A DNA stretch of 64,000 bases from Corydoras sp. C115 (Eukaryota; Chordata; Actinopteri; Siluriformes; Callichthyidae): NCBI GenBank assembly GCA_019802505.1, contig JAFMOC010000500.1, positions 62,001 to 126,000 on the forward strand, given 5' to 3'. Numbering within the stretch: position 1 is the stretch's first letter; each line of letters begins with the position of its first letter. A program made the translations under genes and the position numbers. Below, piece by piece: positions 11,001 to 18,174 of the stretch. Below the pieces are notes generated by a model, which worked only from the letters and a program-made list of their open reading frames with translations, was not told where the DNA came from and ran no database searches.

Positions 11001-11183
11001 GAGCAGCTGCAGTCGCGCTACAGGCAAATGGAGGAGCGCATTACCTGTCCCATCTGCATCGACAACCACATCAAACTGGTATTCCAGTGCGGCCACGCCT
11101 CCTGCATCGAGTGCAGCTCCGCCCTCAAGGCCTGCCCCATATGCCGGCAGAACATCCGCGAGAGGATCCAGCTCTTCGTTTGA
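334..11183 (+). CDS. mib2: mib2, 3' part (seven exons): E3 ubiquitin-protein ligase Mind bomb 2
   Basis: Mib2 is a cytoplasmic/endosomal E3 ligase that ubiquitinates Delta/Jagged-type Notch ligands to promote their endocytosis. Seven exons (334-488, 3642-3768, 6375-6599, 8006-8184, 9304-9500, 10080-10145, 10942-11183) join in frame into 396 residues plus a TGA stop. Residues 1-160 carry ankyrin repeats (GDTPLH, GFNLLHHAAL, GFSSLHLAALNNH, SQTPLQLAV, EGDTAMHAAL). RING 1 has ligands C272, C275, C287, H289, C293, C296, C303 and C306. RING 2 has C352, C355, C366, H368, C371, C374, C381 and C384. The C-terminus RIQLFV and the arrangement of two RINGs with the link SRYRQMEERITCPIC fit MIB2 better than MIB1, which ends differently and has a third RING. 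The N-terminal MIB/HERC2, ZZ and MIB-repeat domains lie upstream of the window. All inferred junctions use GT-AG and keep frame. Identification is by remembered family sequence, not a search. Confidence 0.93.
595..940 (+). mobile_element. Old SINE-A copy with expanded middle
   Basis: Degenerate head (GTAGTGGTCAGCATGCCC) and tail (CCTGTCCTGGGTGTATCTGC). The central TCTAAATTGCCC motif has expanded into about six imperfect tandem copies (735-845). Confidence 0.75.
941..1294 (+). mobile_element. SINE-A, full length
   Basis: Runs from CGGCACGGTGGCTTAGTGG to (GGAT)n. Contains an expanded C-run of 19 C (about 1232-1249). Confidence 0.88.
1296..1440 (+). mobile_element. SINE-A 3' fragment
   Basis: AAATTGCCC repeats then CCTGTTCTGGGTGTATCTGC and CATTTTCCCCTGAATG. 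It resembles the end of the copy at 595-940, suggesting a local duplication. Confidence 0.7.
2007..2050. repeat. (CA)n microsatellite
   Basis: Uninterrupted CA run of about 44 nt in mib2 intron. Confidence 0.95.
2226..2405 (+). repeat. LINE-type 3' tail repeat (family L)
   Basis: CCCACTGAGCCTTGGTCCTC, AAGCTGCTTTGTGACAATGT and AAAAGCGCTACATAAAGAAA followed by CTTGACCTTGA, a common teleost interspersed-repeat tail of non-LTR type. Confidence 0.6.
2425..3641. repeat. Minisatellite, about 68-bp dimeric unit, in mib2 intron
   Basis: About 17-18 copies of a unit made of two related 34-bp halves. One half has GGCATTATAGTAGATGTGGC and AGCTGCTGTC; the other has GGGATTATAGGAGATGTGGC and ATCCGTTGTG. 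Copies differ by point changes and by dropped half-units (e.g. near 3280 and 3470). The last unit, from about 3606, diverges into the acceptor of mib2 exon B. GCAGCTGC (an E-box core) recurs in almost every unit. Confidence 0.93.
3642..3768 (+). CDS. mib2: mib2 exon B: ankyrin repeat
   Basis: The acceptor CTGTTTCTACAG ends at 3641, and the donor GTAACA starts at 3769. The encoded stretch includes EKILARARQLVDVKKEDGF and then SSLHLAALNNHHDVAEILIK, which is nearly invariant in MIB2. The exon ends in phase 0. The upstream intron ends in a minisatellite whose last degenerate unit merges into this acceptor. Confidence 0.93.
3909..4263 (-). mobile_element. SINE-A, full length
   Basis: Tail ATCCATTATCTTCCGC at left, head complement CCACCGTGCCGCC at right; a G9 run near 3953. 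Confidence 0.9.
4290..4649 (-). mobile_element. SINE-A with 15-bp target-site duplication
   Basis: Flanked by AGTGTGTATAATGTT at 4275-4289 and 4650-4664. Lies 26 bp from the previous copy. Confidence 0.88.
4665..5465. other. mib2 intron segment with G-run repeats
   Basis: Three tandem copies of a unit with GATGGGCCCATGGGGG (about 4888, 4921, 4950), each with a run of about 10-13 G. Nothing else recognised. Confidence 0.7.
5466..6218. repeat. Complex AC-rich satellite, about 750 bp
   Basis: (AC)n blocks alternate with recurring phrases such as ACCATCACACACTGATAC, AGCCCAACACACACCATC and CAGCCAACACAAATACAC at intervals of roughly 100-200 bp. One DNA strand is almost free of G. It lies about 150 bp upstream of mib2 exon C. 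Confidence 0.9.
6375..6599 (+). CDS. mib2: mib2 exon C: ankyrin repeats
   Basis: Acceptor GTTGTCCTCAG ends at 6374; donor GTGAGA starts at 6600. Its 75 codons are in phase 0 at both ends, beginning GRCDINIRNNRSQTPLQLAV and containing NAEDEEGDTAMHAAL, two ankyrin units. The exon is markedly GC-rich compared with the AC-repeat DNA just upstream. Confidence 0.93.
6700..6746. repeat. (CA)n microsatellite
   Basis: Pure CA run about 100 nt downstream of mib2 exon C. Confidence 0.95.
6919..7261 (-). mobile_element. SINE-A with 13-bp target-site duplication
   Basis: Perfect direct repeats TTTAGCAAACTCC at 6906-6918 and 7262-7274; nearly consensus body, so a recent insertion. Confidence 0.92.
7392..7799. 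mobile_element. hAT-type nonautonomous transposon (MITE), 408 bp
   Basis: The ends are TAGGGGTG and its complement CACCCCTA, flanked by a perfect 8-bp duplication GGTTACAT (7384-7391 and 7800-7807), the hallmark of hAT elements. Inside are several short TCGACTAT/ATAGTCGA hairpins. No transposase coding is present. It lies in the mib2 intron between exons C and D. Confidence 0.88.
7971..8003 (+). repeat. (TG)n run forming the exon D acceptor tract
   Basis: About 16 TG units run directly into TAG, the acceptor of mib2 exon D. A short T7 tract at about 7963 is displaced upstream by the repeat. Confidence 0.93.
8006..8184 (+). CDS. mib2: mib2 exon D: last ankyrin region
   Basis: It starts just after TGTGTGTAG (AG at 8004-8005). 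This is the only nearby AG that keeps the phase-0 frame from exon C without a stop. It encodes LSSSGLLGNTELNVGAAIAC, then FLAQEGADINYANHKGKSPL, matching the MIB2 ankyrin end. The donor is CG|GTGTGT at 8185, a weak match to consensus, leaving phase 2. The acceptor lacks a normal pyrimidine tract because a (TG)n run fills that place. Confidence 0.85.
8230..8586 (-). mobile_element. SINE-A, full length
   Basis: Begins (TTCA)n and CATCTCCCGC, ends CCACCGTGCCGCC, about 45 nt downstream of mib2 exon D. Confidence 0.9.
8588..8785 (-). repeat. Family L repeat, reverse
   Basis: TTCAAGTTCAAGTCATTTAT, AACCCCCAAAGAGCAAACCG and GAGGACCAAGACTCAGTGAG match, in reverse, the copy at 10364-10558. Confidence 0.75.
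9047..9268 (+). mobile_element. SINE-B (second tRNA-headed SINE family)
   Basis: Head GGTAGCTCAGTGGTCAGG with B box GGTTCAAATCCC, middle TCCTTGAGCAAGACCCTTAA, tail TTGGATAAAAGCGTCCAATA then TAAATGTAAATG. This body is widespread in teleosts. It ends about 35 nt before mib2 exon E. Confidence 0.85.
9278..9300 (+). repeat. (TG)n run forming the exon E acceptor tract
   Basis: About 11 TG units followed at once by CAG, the mib2 exon E acceptor. The 3' end of a SINE-B lies about 10 nt upstream, so branch point and tract are both repeat-derived. Confidence 0.93.
9304..9500 (+). CDS. mib2: mib2 exon E: linker and first half of RING 1
   Basis: Acceptor CAG at 9301-9303 directly follows (TG)n; donor GTAATA starts at 9501. 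It encodes a low-complexity linker with six consecutive serines, then TTPNTMTNLV and SECLICSELALLVIFSPCQH, the first half of RING 1. It ends in phase 1. The serine run is coded by mixed AGT/AGC, so it is a short coding microsatellite that may vary in length. Confidence 0.92.
9590..9772 (-). mobile_element. SINE-C fragment
   Basis: GAGTGGTGGGCAGCC, GTACTTGGCAAGACTGGGAA, ATTGAACCAGGGACCTTCAG (B-box complement region) and CAAGCCTACGACTG. Same family as 60335-60535. Confidence 0.7.
10080..10145 (+). CDS. mib2: mib2 exon F: second half of RING 1
   Basis: A 66-nt exon between TTTCTCCAG (ending 10079) and GTAACG (from 10146). It supplies ECAHRMKKCIKCQ, which completes the RING 1 zinc ligands begun in exon E. 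Phase is 1 at both ends, so skipping would keep the reading frame but remove three zinc ligands. Confidence 0.92.
10250..10363 (+). mobile_element. SINE-A 5' fragment
   Basis: Head and first third only (GTGGCTTAGTGGTTAGCATG to TTTCCTCCGGGTCC), then abruptly family L sequence at 10364. Confidence 0.85.
10364..10558 (+). repeat. Family L repeat
   Basis: GCCCGGCCACTCAAGGAGGA, GTCTTGGTCCTCACAAG, then TATAAATAAATGACTTGAAC. Inverted relative to 8588-8785. Confidence 0.75.
10560..10915 (+). mobile_element. SINE-A, full length
   Basis: From GCGGCACGGTGGC to GATAAATGAATAA; C-run of about 20 at 10858-10877. It ends about 25 nt before the exon G acceptor of mib2. Confidence 0.9.
10942..11183 (+). CDS. 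mib2: mib2 last coding exon: RING 2 and C-terminus
   Basis: Acceptor TTTCCTTCAG ends at 10941 and the TGA stop is at 11181-11183. An acidic/serine spacer (DQTEVDSSPNSENSEQ) is followed by a short helix and RING 2 (CPIC, CGHASCIEC, CPIC). In this family the last RING is the E2-binding catalytic module. The protein ends at hydrophobic LFV. Confidence 0.95.
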
Positions 11184-12194
11184 CGGGATGCCCTGTGCCA
11201 AGGGACTTTTTCACTTGGGCTGCCCATGTTCATCGTTGAACAGGGACTCGAGAACAATCAGCCAGTCGTCTTTGTCCAGATGCAGAATGCCACGCTCACA
11301 CATCAAGGTGCATGACCTGCCCCCGTGACATCATCAGCCTGGTGCCATGGGACACCTGGCAACCTCACCGTTACAAAGAGAATACTCCAGTTGGCATGTA
11401 ACGGTGAGGCCCGTTAAACGTGGGTTAAAAATGGGCCTCGCGGTTACATGGGACAGAGGGGTTTGCGCATGTTCTGTGAACAAGGTTTGTTTTAGTTGCT
11501 CAGAGACACGTATGTCTTCTGTCCTCCACCTCAGGTGTATACTGACACTTCCAAAAGATATACAGCGGTCACATCGGTAACCCACATGGATCCACCTTGT
11601 GGATTTGTTGACTAGGCAGCAATACTGCGTGAAATCTCGCTCACCTCGGGCTGCGATGCGGCGTTCTGTAAGATTTACCTGATACTTGCCCGTTTAGAAC
11701 ACATTAAGGACCAACATCGGTCTGTTCTGTACTCGTACTGGGGTATAAACACCGCACTGCGGTATTATTTAGCATGTAGGTCTTACAGACTGCGGCATCA
11801 GTCACACGGCAACAAGCCATTAGACTTCTGTTGCTCGAGTGGCGAGGGTGGCGATCCAAAAGCTCATATACAGTGCATGCTGAGATGCGTATAACCTCCT
11901 CGATATATTGTGATGGATTACATTTGTGATGTTTTAAAGGCGATTGTACTTGTCCATGCCTAAAAGCTGCCTGAGGACTCGAAAACGAAGGCGGGCCTAG
12001 AGTCGAGACTTGCGGCAGTGTGTGTGTTAACTTATTACTTCGCTCTTATTTTCATGTCTAGCGTGCCGAATAGATTCTTCCCTCCCAGCCATGGGTTTAT
12101 GTCTCTGTTTGGAGACATTGACTTAACTTAAGACAGTTTGAATTTTAATCGGTGGTCTGAACTCGCTAAATTATTCAATATAAATATAGGGGGG

Positions 12195-12558
12195 GCGGCA
12201 CGGTGGCTCAGTGGTTAGCACGTTCGCCTCTCAGCGCTAGGGATTCCCGGTTTGAATCCCCATCTGGGTGGAGTTTCCATGTTCTCCCCGTGTCCGCGAG
12301 GGTTTCCTCCGGGTTCTCCGGTTTCCTCCCACAGTCCAAAAACATGGATCAAGTTAATTGAGTTCTCTAAATTGCCCCATATAGAGTGTGTTTGAGTGTG
12401 TGAGTGTGTACCCAGCGATGGATTGGCACCCTGTCCTGGGTCTATCTGCCCAGCGCCCGAGACGTTCTCCCCTGGATGGGCATGGGGAACCCCACCGCGA
12501 CCCTAATAGAGGATAAAGCGGGAGATAATGAATGAATGAATGAATGAATGAATGAATG
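12195..12558 (+). mobile_element. SINE-A with target-site duplication, in mib2 3' UTR region
   Basis: AAATATAGGGGG at 12182-12194 and 12559-12570 flank it; (GAAT)n tail. Confidence 0.88.
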
Positions 12559-13504
12559 AAATATAGGGGGGTAGGGAGGACAAACCAAGCAACCACACGC
12601 CCCGATGCTTATGATAGTTATCATTTGTTGGTTCCACATGTAGAACCGTGTGCATTCCAAGCCGCGAGTGTTGAAAGTTTCAATTTATTACTGCATCCTG
12701 TACAGTGGAAAACCTTTAGACTACGAAGGGCTCAGCGTTTGCAACCCGGTAAAGCGACAACATGTGCATTTTGTATCATAGTTCATGCCGGGCGAAAGTC
12801 GTTCTTTTTATTATTTTATTTTCGACACCATCTGTATATTCGAATGTTCGTATCTGGATTTTGATGCATCACAGCTTTAGCATGCTACCAGATTTAGGGG
12901 TAGTATCAGTGCCAAATTTTGCGTGCCCAAGCTGGCATCATCTGTGTGCAGACTTCTGAGGACCCTTCTTCATGTAGGGGGCAACCTGCCACCGTCGGTC
13001 CTCATACACGCTCAAAGAAGCATTGCTCCACCTCATCAGCACTGTATTTTAGAAGCTTGCGAGAAAGACATGAAGTGCAGTTTTGGTTCTGTGTGTTGAT
13101 CTAAGAGCCCCTGTTTTTAAAGGGGTGAGGTCTGTTTCCTTCAACTTCTTCGTCTCGGTGGTATTTACAGAACATTCTGTAGTGTGTATGTAGAAGTGGT
13201 CTGTTGTTTGCAGAGTGCCAGTGCCGAAAGGCCTCTCGGCGACTCGGTCTGATCTGGATACTGACGTGATCTCTGTTCGTCTCTTTTTTCCACACTTTGA
13301 AATGGCATGACCATAAAAAGCATTAAATGTGAATAAGGCCGCAGGAGAGAGGGCATGGGCTCTTGGTGGTATCTCTAAAGCCGACATGCTGACGTTTAAT
13401 GAAGCAAGCTTTACCGTCAACATCTGTACAGTTTGGCGCCAAAACCTGAACGTTGGCCTCATTGTCCTCACCCGTTTTTGGTTTTACTGTATAAAATATT
13501 TTGC

Positions 13505-13510
13505 AATAAA
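13505..13510 (+). terminator. mib2: Candidate mib2 polyadenylation signal AATAAA
   Basis: AATAAA in TTGCAATAAATATTG, followed within 20 nt by TGTTTTCT, a plausible downstream element. No AATAAA was noticed between the stop and this one. Confidence 0.5.
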
Positions 13511-13692
13511 TATTGAACTGTTTTCTAAGGAGGAAATAAGTTGTTATGCTTCTCTGTCTCATGCTTGGTGTCGATGGAACCAACAGAGCAGCTAATGGGG
13601 GGGTGACGTGGGGACAAAAACAACGGCATTTCCACAAACGAGATTTTAAAAACAACAATCTGTGGGTTAATTAGTAGAAATGTGTGATCAAC

Positions 13693-13951
13693 AGCGCTAT
13701 TCTCCTCTCAGCACTAGGGATTCCTGGTTCGAATCCCAATCTGGGTGGAGTTTCCATGTTCTCCTAGTGTCCGCGTGGGTTTCCACCAGGTTCTCTGGTT
13801 TCCATCCACAGTCCAAAACCATGGATCAAGGTCAATTGAGTTCTCCAAATTGCCCCATATGGAGTGTGTCTGTGTGAGTGAGTGTGTGTCCAGCGATAGA
13901 TTGGTACCCTGTTCTGGGTGTGTCTGCCCAGCGCCCGAAACGTTCTCCCCC
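13693..13951 (+). mobile_element. SINE-A, both ends missing
   Basis: From GCGCTATTCTCCTCTCAGC to CGTTCTCCCC, then an AT run. Paired with the inverted copy that follows. Confidence 0.88.
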
Positions 13952-13977
13952 ATATATATATATATATATATATATAT
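13952..13977. repeat. (AT)n between two inverted SINE-A copies
   Basis: About 13 AT units forming the loop between SINE-A copies at 13693-13951 (+) and 13978-14265 (-). Confidence 0.92.
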
Positions 13978-14264
13978 TCATTCATTCATTATCTCTCGCT
14001 TTATCCTCTATTAGGGTCGCGGTGGGGTTCCCCATGCCCATCCAGGGGAGAACGTTTCGGGCGCTGGGCAGATAGACCCAGGACAGGTACCAATCCATCG
14101 CTGGGCACACACTCACTCACACAGACACACTCTATATGGGGCAATTTGGAGAACTCAATTGACTTGATCCATGTTTTTGGACTGTGGGAGGAACCCGGAG
14201 TAAACCCACGTGGACACGGGGAGAACATGGAAACTCCACCCAGATTGGGATTCGAACCAGGAAT

Positions 14265-14265
<1 letters not shown>
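13978..14265 (-). mobile_element. SINE-A, head missing
   Basis: (TTCA)n tail to the B-box complement, then AT/GT run. Inverted relative to its two neighbours. Confidence 0.88.

Positions 14266-14298
<33 letters not shown>
14266..14298. repeat. (AT)n(GT)n microsatellite
   Basis: Compound run between two head-to-head SINE-A copies. Confidence 0.9.
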
Positions 14299-14799
<501 letters not shown>

Positions 14800-15708
14800 T
14801 TCTTTCCATTACACGATTTCATTACAAGGGAATTGATTCCCATTATAAACATAACAGAGTCGATTCCTTCGCTCATATTAAGTGTGACCGCTAGGTGGCA
14901 GTCTCATATGGAATCGGATGTCATTACAGCTGAAGGTGTGATGTGGAGGTGCCTCGGTATTACTTCATAGTCTTGTCATCCGTTTGGGTTGAATGTTGCC
15001 CGGTGTCGCTGGGGGGCGCTCTACACACGCAGCAAACCTCTGAATCTCCACGTCACTCGGGACACGGTTTGAAACGCGGCTCTTCCTGCATCCAGTCCTC
15101 CCTCCCTCCCCCTCAGGACTCATGGGTTGTGAGTCTTTATTCCGCAGTCCCGCAGAGGGAGCTCTTGCGCTTGGAACAACATTTCCCATCATCCTCCTGC
15201 TCACTATCGCCCAATCCCGAGTGTTGCCAGGTGCTATATTTTTGAGTCTTTTTTGACACATCGGCTTACAGTTCGTTTAATTGATCACTGACGTCATTAT
15301 ATACATTATTATATAAATATATATATATTAGAGTTGATCGTTTAGGAGGTGCAGGTGGATTAAATCAATAAATGGAGGGTGAAGCCTCTGATTTAACTCC
15401 ATTATAACCGAACGACACTGCGGTTCCACCTCCTGGACTTAAGGAACCACCGCACATTGATTTTTAAGAAATCTGGCAACCCTTCTCTGGCGAGAGCCTC
15501 GCTCTCATTACTAATGAATGGCATTGCGGCTCTTTTCAGAGAGCCGGTTCTTTTGGCTCGACTCTCTAAAAACAGATTCTACACAAATTATGTGTATAAT
15601 TAATTAAAAACACATTATAAATGTTTATTTTTAATAATATGGTTTTATTTACATACTTATCATAACATATTGCTACAAAAATAAATATAAAAACAAGAAT
15701 CCTCTGCA

Positions 15709-16054
15709 GCGGTACGGTGGCTTAGTGGTTAGCATGTTCTCCTCTCAGCGCTAGGGATTCCCGGTTTGAATCCCCATCTGGGTGGAGTTTCCATGTTCTC
15801 CCTGTGTCTGCGTGGGTTTCCTCCAGGTTCTCTGGTTTCCTCCCACAGTCCAAAAACATGGATCAAGGTCAATTGAATTCTCCAAATTGCCCCATATAAT
15901 GTGTGTCTGTGTGAGTCAGTGAGTGCCCAGCGATGGATTAGCGCCCTGTCCTGGGTCTATCTGCCCAGCGCCCGAGATGTTCTCCCCTGGATGGGCATGG
16001 GGAACCCCACCGTGACCCTAATAGAGGATAAAGCGGGAGATAATGGATGGATGG
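15709..16054 (+). mobile_element. SINE-A with 10-bp target-site duplication
   Basis: ATCCTCTGCA at 15699-15708 and 16055-16064. Splits copy 1 of the intergenic duplication. Confidence 0.9.
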
Positions 16055-16199
16055 ATCCTCTGCACTGGATTATGCTGTAGAAATTGTAGCAGCAGCAGTT
16101 GGGTGTAGACACCTTAGAACCTTCATTAGGTTCTCTTGCTTTTCTTTTATCTAATAATTGAACTGATAAATAAACAGCAGGTTGTTTGTGGATTTGGCT

Positions 16200-16541
16200 C
16201 CATCCATTATCATCCAGTTTATCCTCTAGTAGGGTCGTGGGGGGGGGGGGTTCTCCATGCCCATCCAGGGGAGAACGTTTTGGGTGCTGGGCAGATACAC
16301 CCAGGACAGGGCGCCAATCCATCGCTGGGCACACACTCACTCACACAGACACACTCTATATGGGGCAATTTGGAGAACTCTATTGACTTGATCCATGTTT
16401 TTGGACTGTGGGAGGAAACCGGAGAACCCGGAGGAAACCCACGCGGACACGGGGAGAACATGGAAACTCAGATTGGGATGCAAATCAGGAATCCCTAGCG
16501 CTGAGAGGAGAACATGCTAACCACTAAGCCACTGTGCCGCC
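16200..16541 (-). mobile_element. SINE-A, full length
   Basis: CCATCCATTATCATCC to CTGTGCCGCC; about 11 G run at 16239. Confidence 0.88.
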
Positions 16542-16696
16542 CTACACAAATTATGTGTATAATCAATTACTGTAAAAACACATTATAAATGTTTCTTTTT
16601 AATAATATGGTTTTATTTACATACTTATCATGAAACAGACTGCTACAAAAATATAATATAACAATAATCAACAAGGATCCTCTGCACTGGATTATT

Positions 16697-16917
16697 TCCT
16701 CCCAAAACATGGATCAAGTCAATTGAATTCTCCAAATTGCCCCATATAGAGTGTCTGTGTGAGTGAGTGTGTGCCCAGCGATGGATTGGCGCCCTGTCCT
16801 GGGTGTATCTGCCCAGTGCCAGAAACATTCTCCCCTGGATGGGCATGGGAACCTCCCCCCCCCCCCCCCCCCGCGACCCTAATAGAGGATAAAGCGGAAG
16901 ATATTGGATGGATGGAG
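16697..16917 (+). mobile_element. SINE-A 3' part (first of three in tandem)
   Basis: Starts within the central block (TTTCCTCCCAAAACATGG); ends (GGAT)n GGAGGG; long C run at 16855. Confidence 0.88.
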
Positions 16918-17253
16918 GGCGGCACGGTGGTTTAGTGGTTAGCATGTTCTCCTCTCAGCACTAGGGATTACCGGTTCGAATCCCAATCTGGGTGGAGTTT
17001 CCATGTTCTCCCCGTGTCCGCGTGGGTTTCCTCCGGGTTCCCCGGTTTCCTCCCACAGTCCAAAACCATGTATCAAAATCAATTGAATTCTCCAAATTGC
17101 CCCATATAGAGTGTGTCTGTGTGAGTGAGTGAGTGTGTGTGTGTGAGTGTGTGCCCAGCGCCCAAAACGTTCTCCCCTGGATGGGCATGGGGGAACCCCC
17201 ACCCCCCCCCGTGACCCTAATAAGAGGATAAAGCGGACAATAATGGATGGATG
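16918..17253 (+). mobile_element. SINE-A (second of three in tandem)
   Basis: Head directly abuts the previous (GGAT)n tail. Lacks the GATGGATTGGCGCCCTG block. Confidence 0.88.
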
Positions 17254-17570
17254 GAGGGTACAGTGGCTTAGTGGTTAGCATGTTCTCCTCTCAGCGCTAG
17301 GGATTACCGGTTCAAATCCCCATCTGGGTGGAGTTTCCATGTTCTCCCCGTGTCCGCGTGGGTTTTCTCCGGGTTCTCCGGTTTCCTACAGTCCAAAACC
17401 ATGGATCAAGGTCAATAGAATTCTCCAAATTGCCCCATATAGAGTGTGTGTGTGCCCAGTGATGGATTGGTGTCCTGTCCTGGGTGTGTCTGCCACACAC
17501 CTGATGGGCATGGGGACCCCCCCCCCCGCGACCCTAATAGAGGATAAAGTGGAAGATGGATGGATGGACT
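17254..17570 (+). mobile_element. SINE-A (third of three in tandem)
   Basis: GGTACAGTGGCTTAGTGG to (GGAT)n; short deletion in the C-run region. It ends 50 nt before the bicd2 promoter region. Confidence 0.85.
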
Positions 17571-17583
17571 CTCGGTGTGTTCA

Positions 17584-17585
<2 letters not shown>

Positions 17586-17618
<33 letters not shown>
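17586..17618. repeat. (TG)n microsatellite just upstream of bicd2 leader
   Basis: About 16 TG units separating a SINE-A array from the GC-rich bicd2 promoter region. Confidence 0.92.
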
Positions 17619-17619
<1 letters not shown>

Positions 17620-17777
17620 AACCTCTTCAGACTCCGCCCACATCGGCTCCCAATCAAGAACCGGTTCTCCTCGTTCACTTTATAGAGCCGACTCTCAGCC
17701 CCGGATCGTCCGCGACTGACTCATCTGCTCATTACCGGGCAAGAAGCGGAGAGGAGGAGAGGTAGGTCTCCGCCGCC

Positions 17778-17789
17778 ATGGAGCTCTGA
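17778..17789 (+). promoter_or_regulatory. Upstream ORF of three codons in a perfect Kozak context
   Basis: GCCGCCATGG is the textbook optimal context and is followed by two codons and TGA (Met-Glu-Leu-stop). It lies 205 nt before the bicd2 start. It would act on translation only if it is in the mature leader. Confidence 0.5.
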
Positions 17790-17859
17790 GGCAGAACCGA
17801 AAGAAAACACAGTGCGAGTCGCTTCTTGCCCGAGAAACAGGCGTATTAAACGAGAAGAC

Positions 17860-17883
17860 ATGCAAGGACCCGGGAGACATTAA
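17860..17883 (+). promoter_or_regulatory. Second short upstream ORF in bicd2 leader
   Basis: ATG at 17860 (A at -3, C at +4) reads seven codons to TAA at 17881, ending 99 nt before the bicd2 start. Adequate context but no evidence of use. Confidence 0.35.
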
Positions 17884-17982
17884 ATCAGCAGCCCCGACAC
17901 ACGGTCTGTCGGTGAAACGGAGGAGGGACAGAAGGCGAGAGATCGGATTTGCTCGGTTTGCTCCGTTTGAAGGGAAGAAGCC

Positions 17983-18174
17983 ATGTCCACCGAGCAGCTG
18001 CTGGCGGAGATCGAGCGCCTCACCCGCGAGCTGAGCGACACCACCCGCGAGAAGATCCAGGCTGCCGAGTATGGGCTCGCCGTGCTGGAGGAGAAGCAGG
18101 CGCTCAAGCAGCAGTTCGACGAGCTGGAGGGGGAATACGACGGCGTCCGACAAGAACTGGACCAGCTTCGAGAG
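17983..18174 (+). CDS. bicd2: bicd2 exon 1: start, CC1 box
   Basis: The ATG has G at -3, and an in-frame TGA lies 15 nt upstream. Residues 1-64 run from MSTEQLLAEIERLTRELSDT through EKIQAAEYGLAVLEEK to DQLRE. This includes the dynein-binding CC1 box. The donor is GTTAGT at 18175, ending in phase 0. Confidence 0.93.

Larger units (their letters stand above)
11184..13530 (+). other. mib2: Probable mib2 3' UTR
   Basis: No coding frame follows the stop. Possible polyadenylation hexamers are ATTAAA at 13322 and AATAAA at 13505-13510, the latter followed by a T/G-rich stretch. The segment is non-repetitive except for one SINE-A at about 12195-12558. The 3' end is inferred; an earlier end is possible. 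Confidence 0.5.
15578..16696. repeat. Intergenic segmental duplication, two copies about 960 bp apart
   Basis: Copy 1 (15578-15708 plus 16055-16073) and copy 2 (16542-16696) share ACAAATTATGTGTATAAT, AATAATATGGTTTTATTTAC and CCTCTGCACTGGATTAT. Copy 1 is split by the SINE-A at 15709-16054, flanked by a 10-bp repeat ATCCTCTGCA. Copy 2 lacks that SINE, so the duplication predates the insertion. Confidence 0.88.
17620..17982 (+). promoter_or_regulatory. bicd2: bicd2 promoter region and 5' UTR (GC/CpG-rich)
   Basis: After the SINE array and a TG run, the sequence turns CpG-rich and repeat-free, as expected of a CpG-island promoter. A CCAAT-like element (CCCAATCAAG, about 17649) and a TTTATAG element (about 17681) are visible, but the start site cannot be fixed. 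AGAG|GTAGGT at about 17761 could be a 5' UTR donor. Two short upstream ORFs lie at 17778 and 17860. An in-frame TGA at 17968 supports the main start at 17983. Confidence 0.6.

Noticed and set aside
15520..15575. GAGCCGGTTC/GGCTCGACTC motif, also seen near 17690, as a transposon end
   Set aside because: Too short and no matching partner or target duplication found within the window.
17695..18153. 152-codon - strand frame across bicd2 exon 1
   Set aside because: Antisense shadow of GC-rich coding exon 1; no splice signals or similarity. Same for - strand frames over bicd2 exons 7 and 9 and the mib2 exons.
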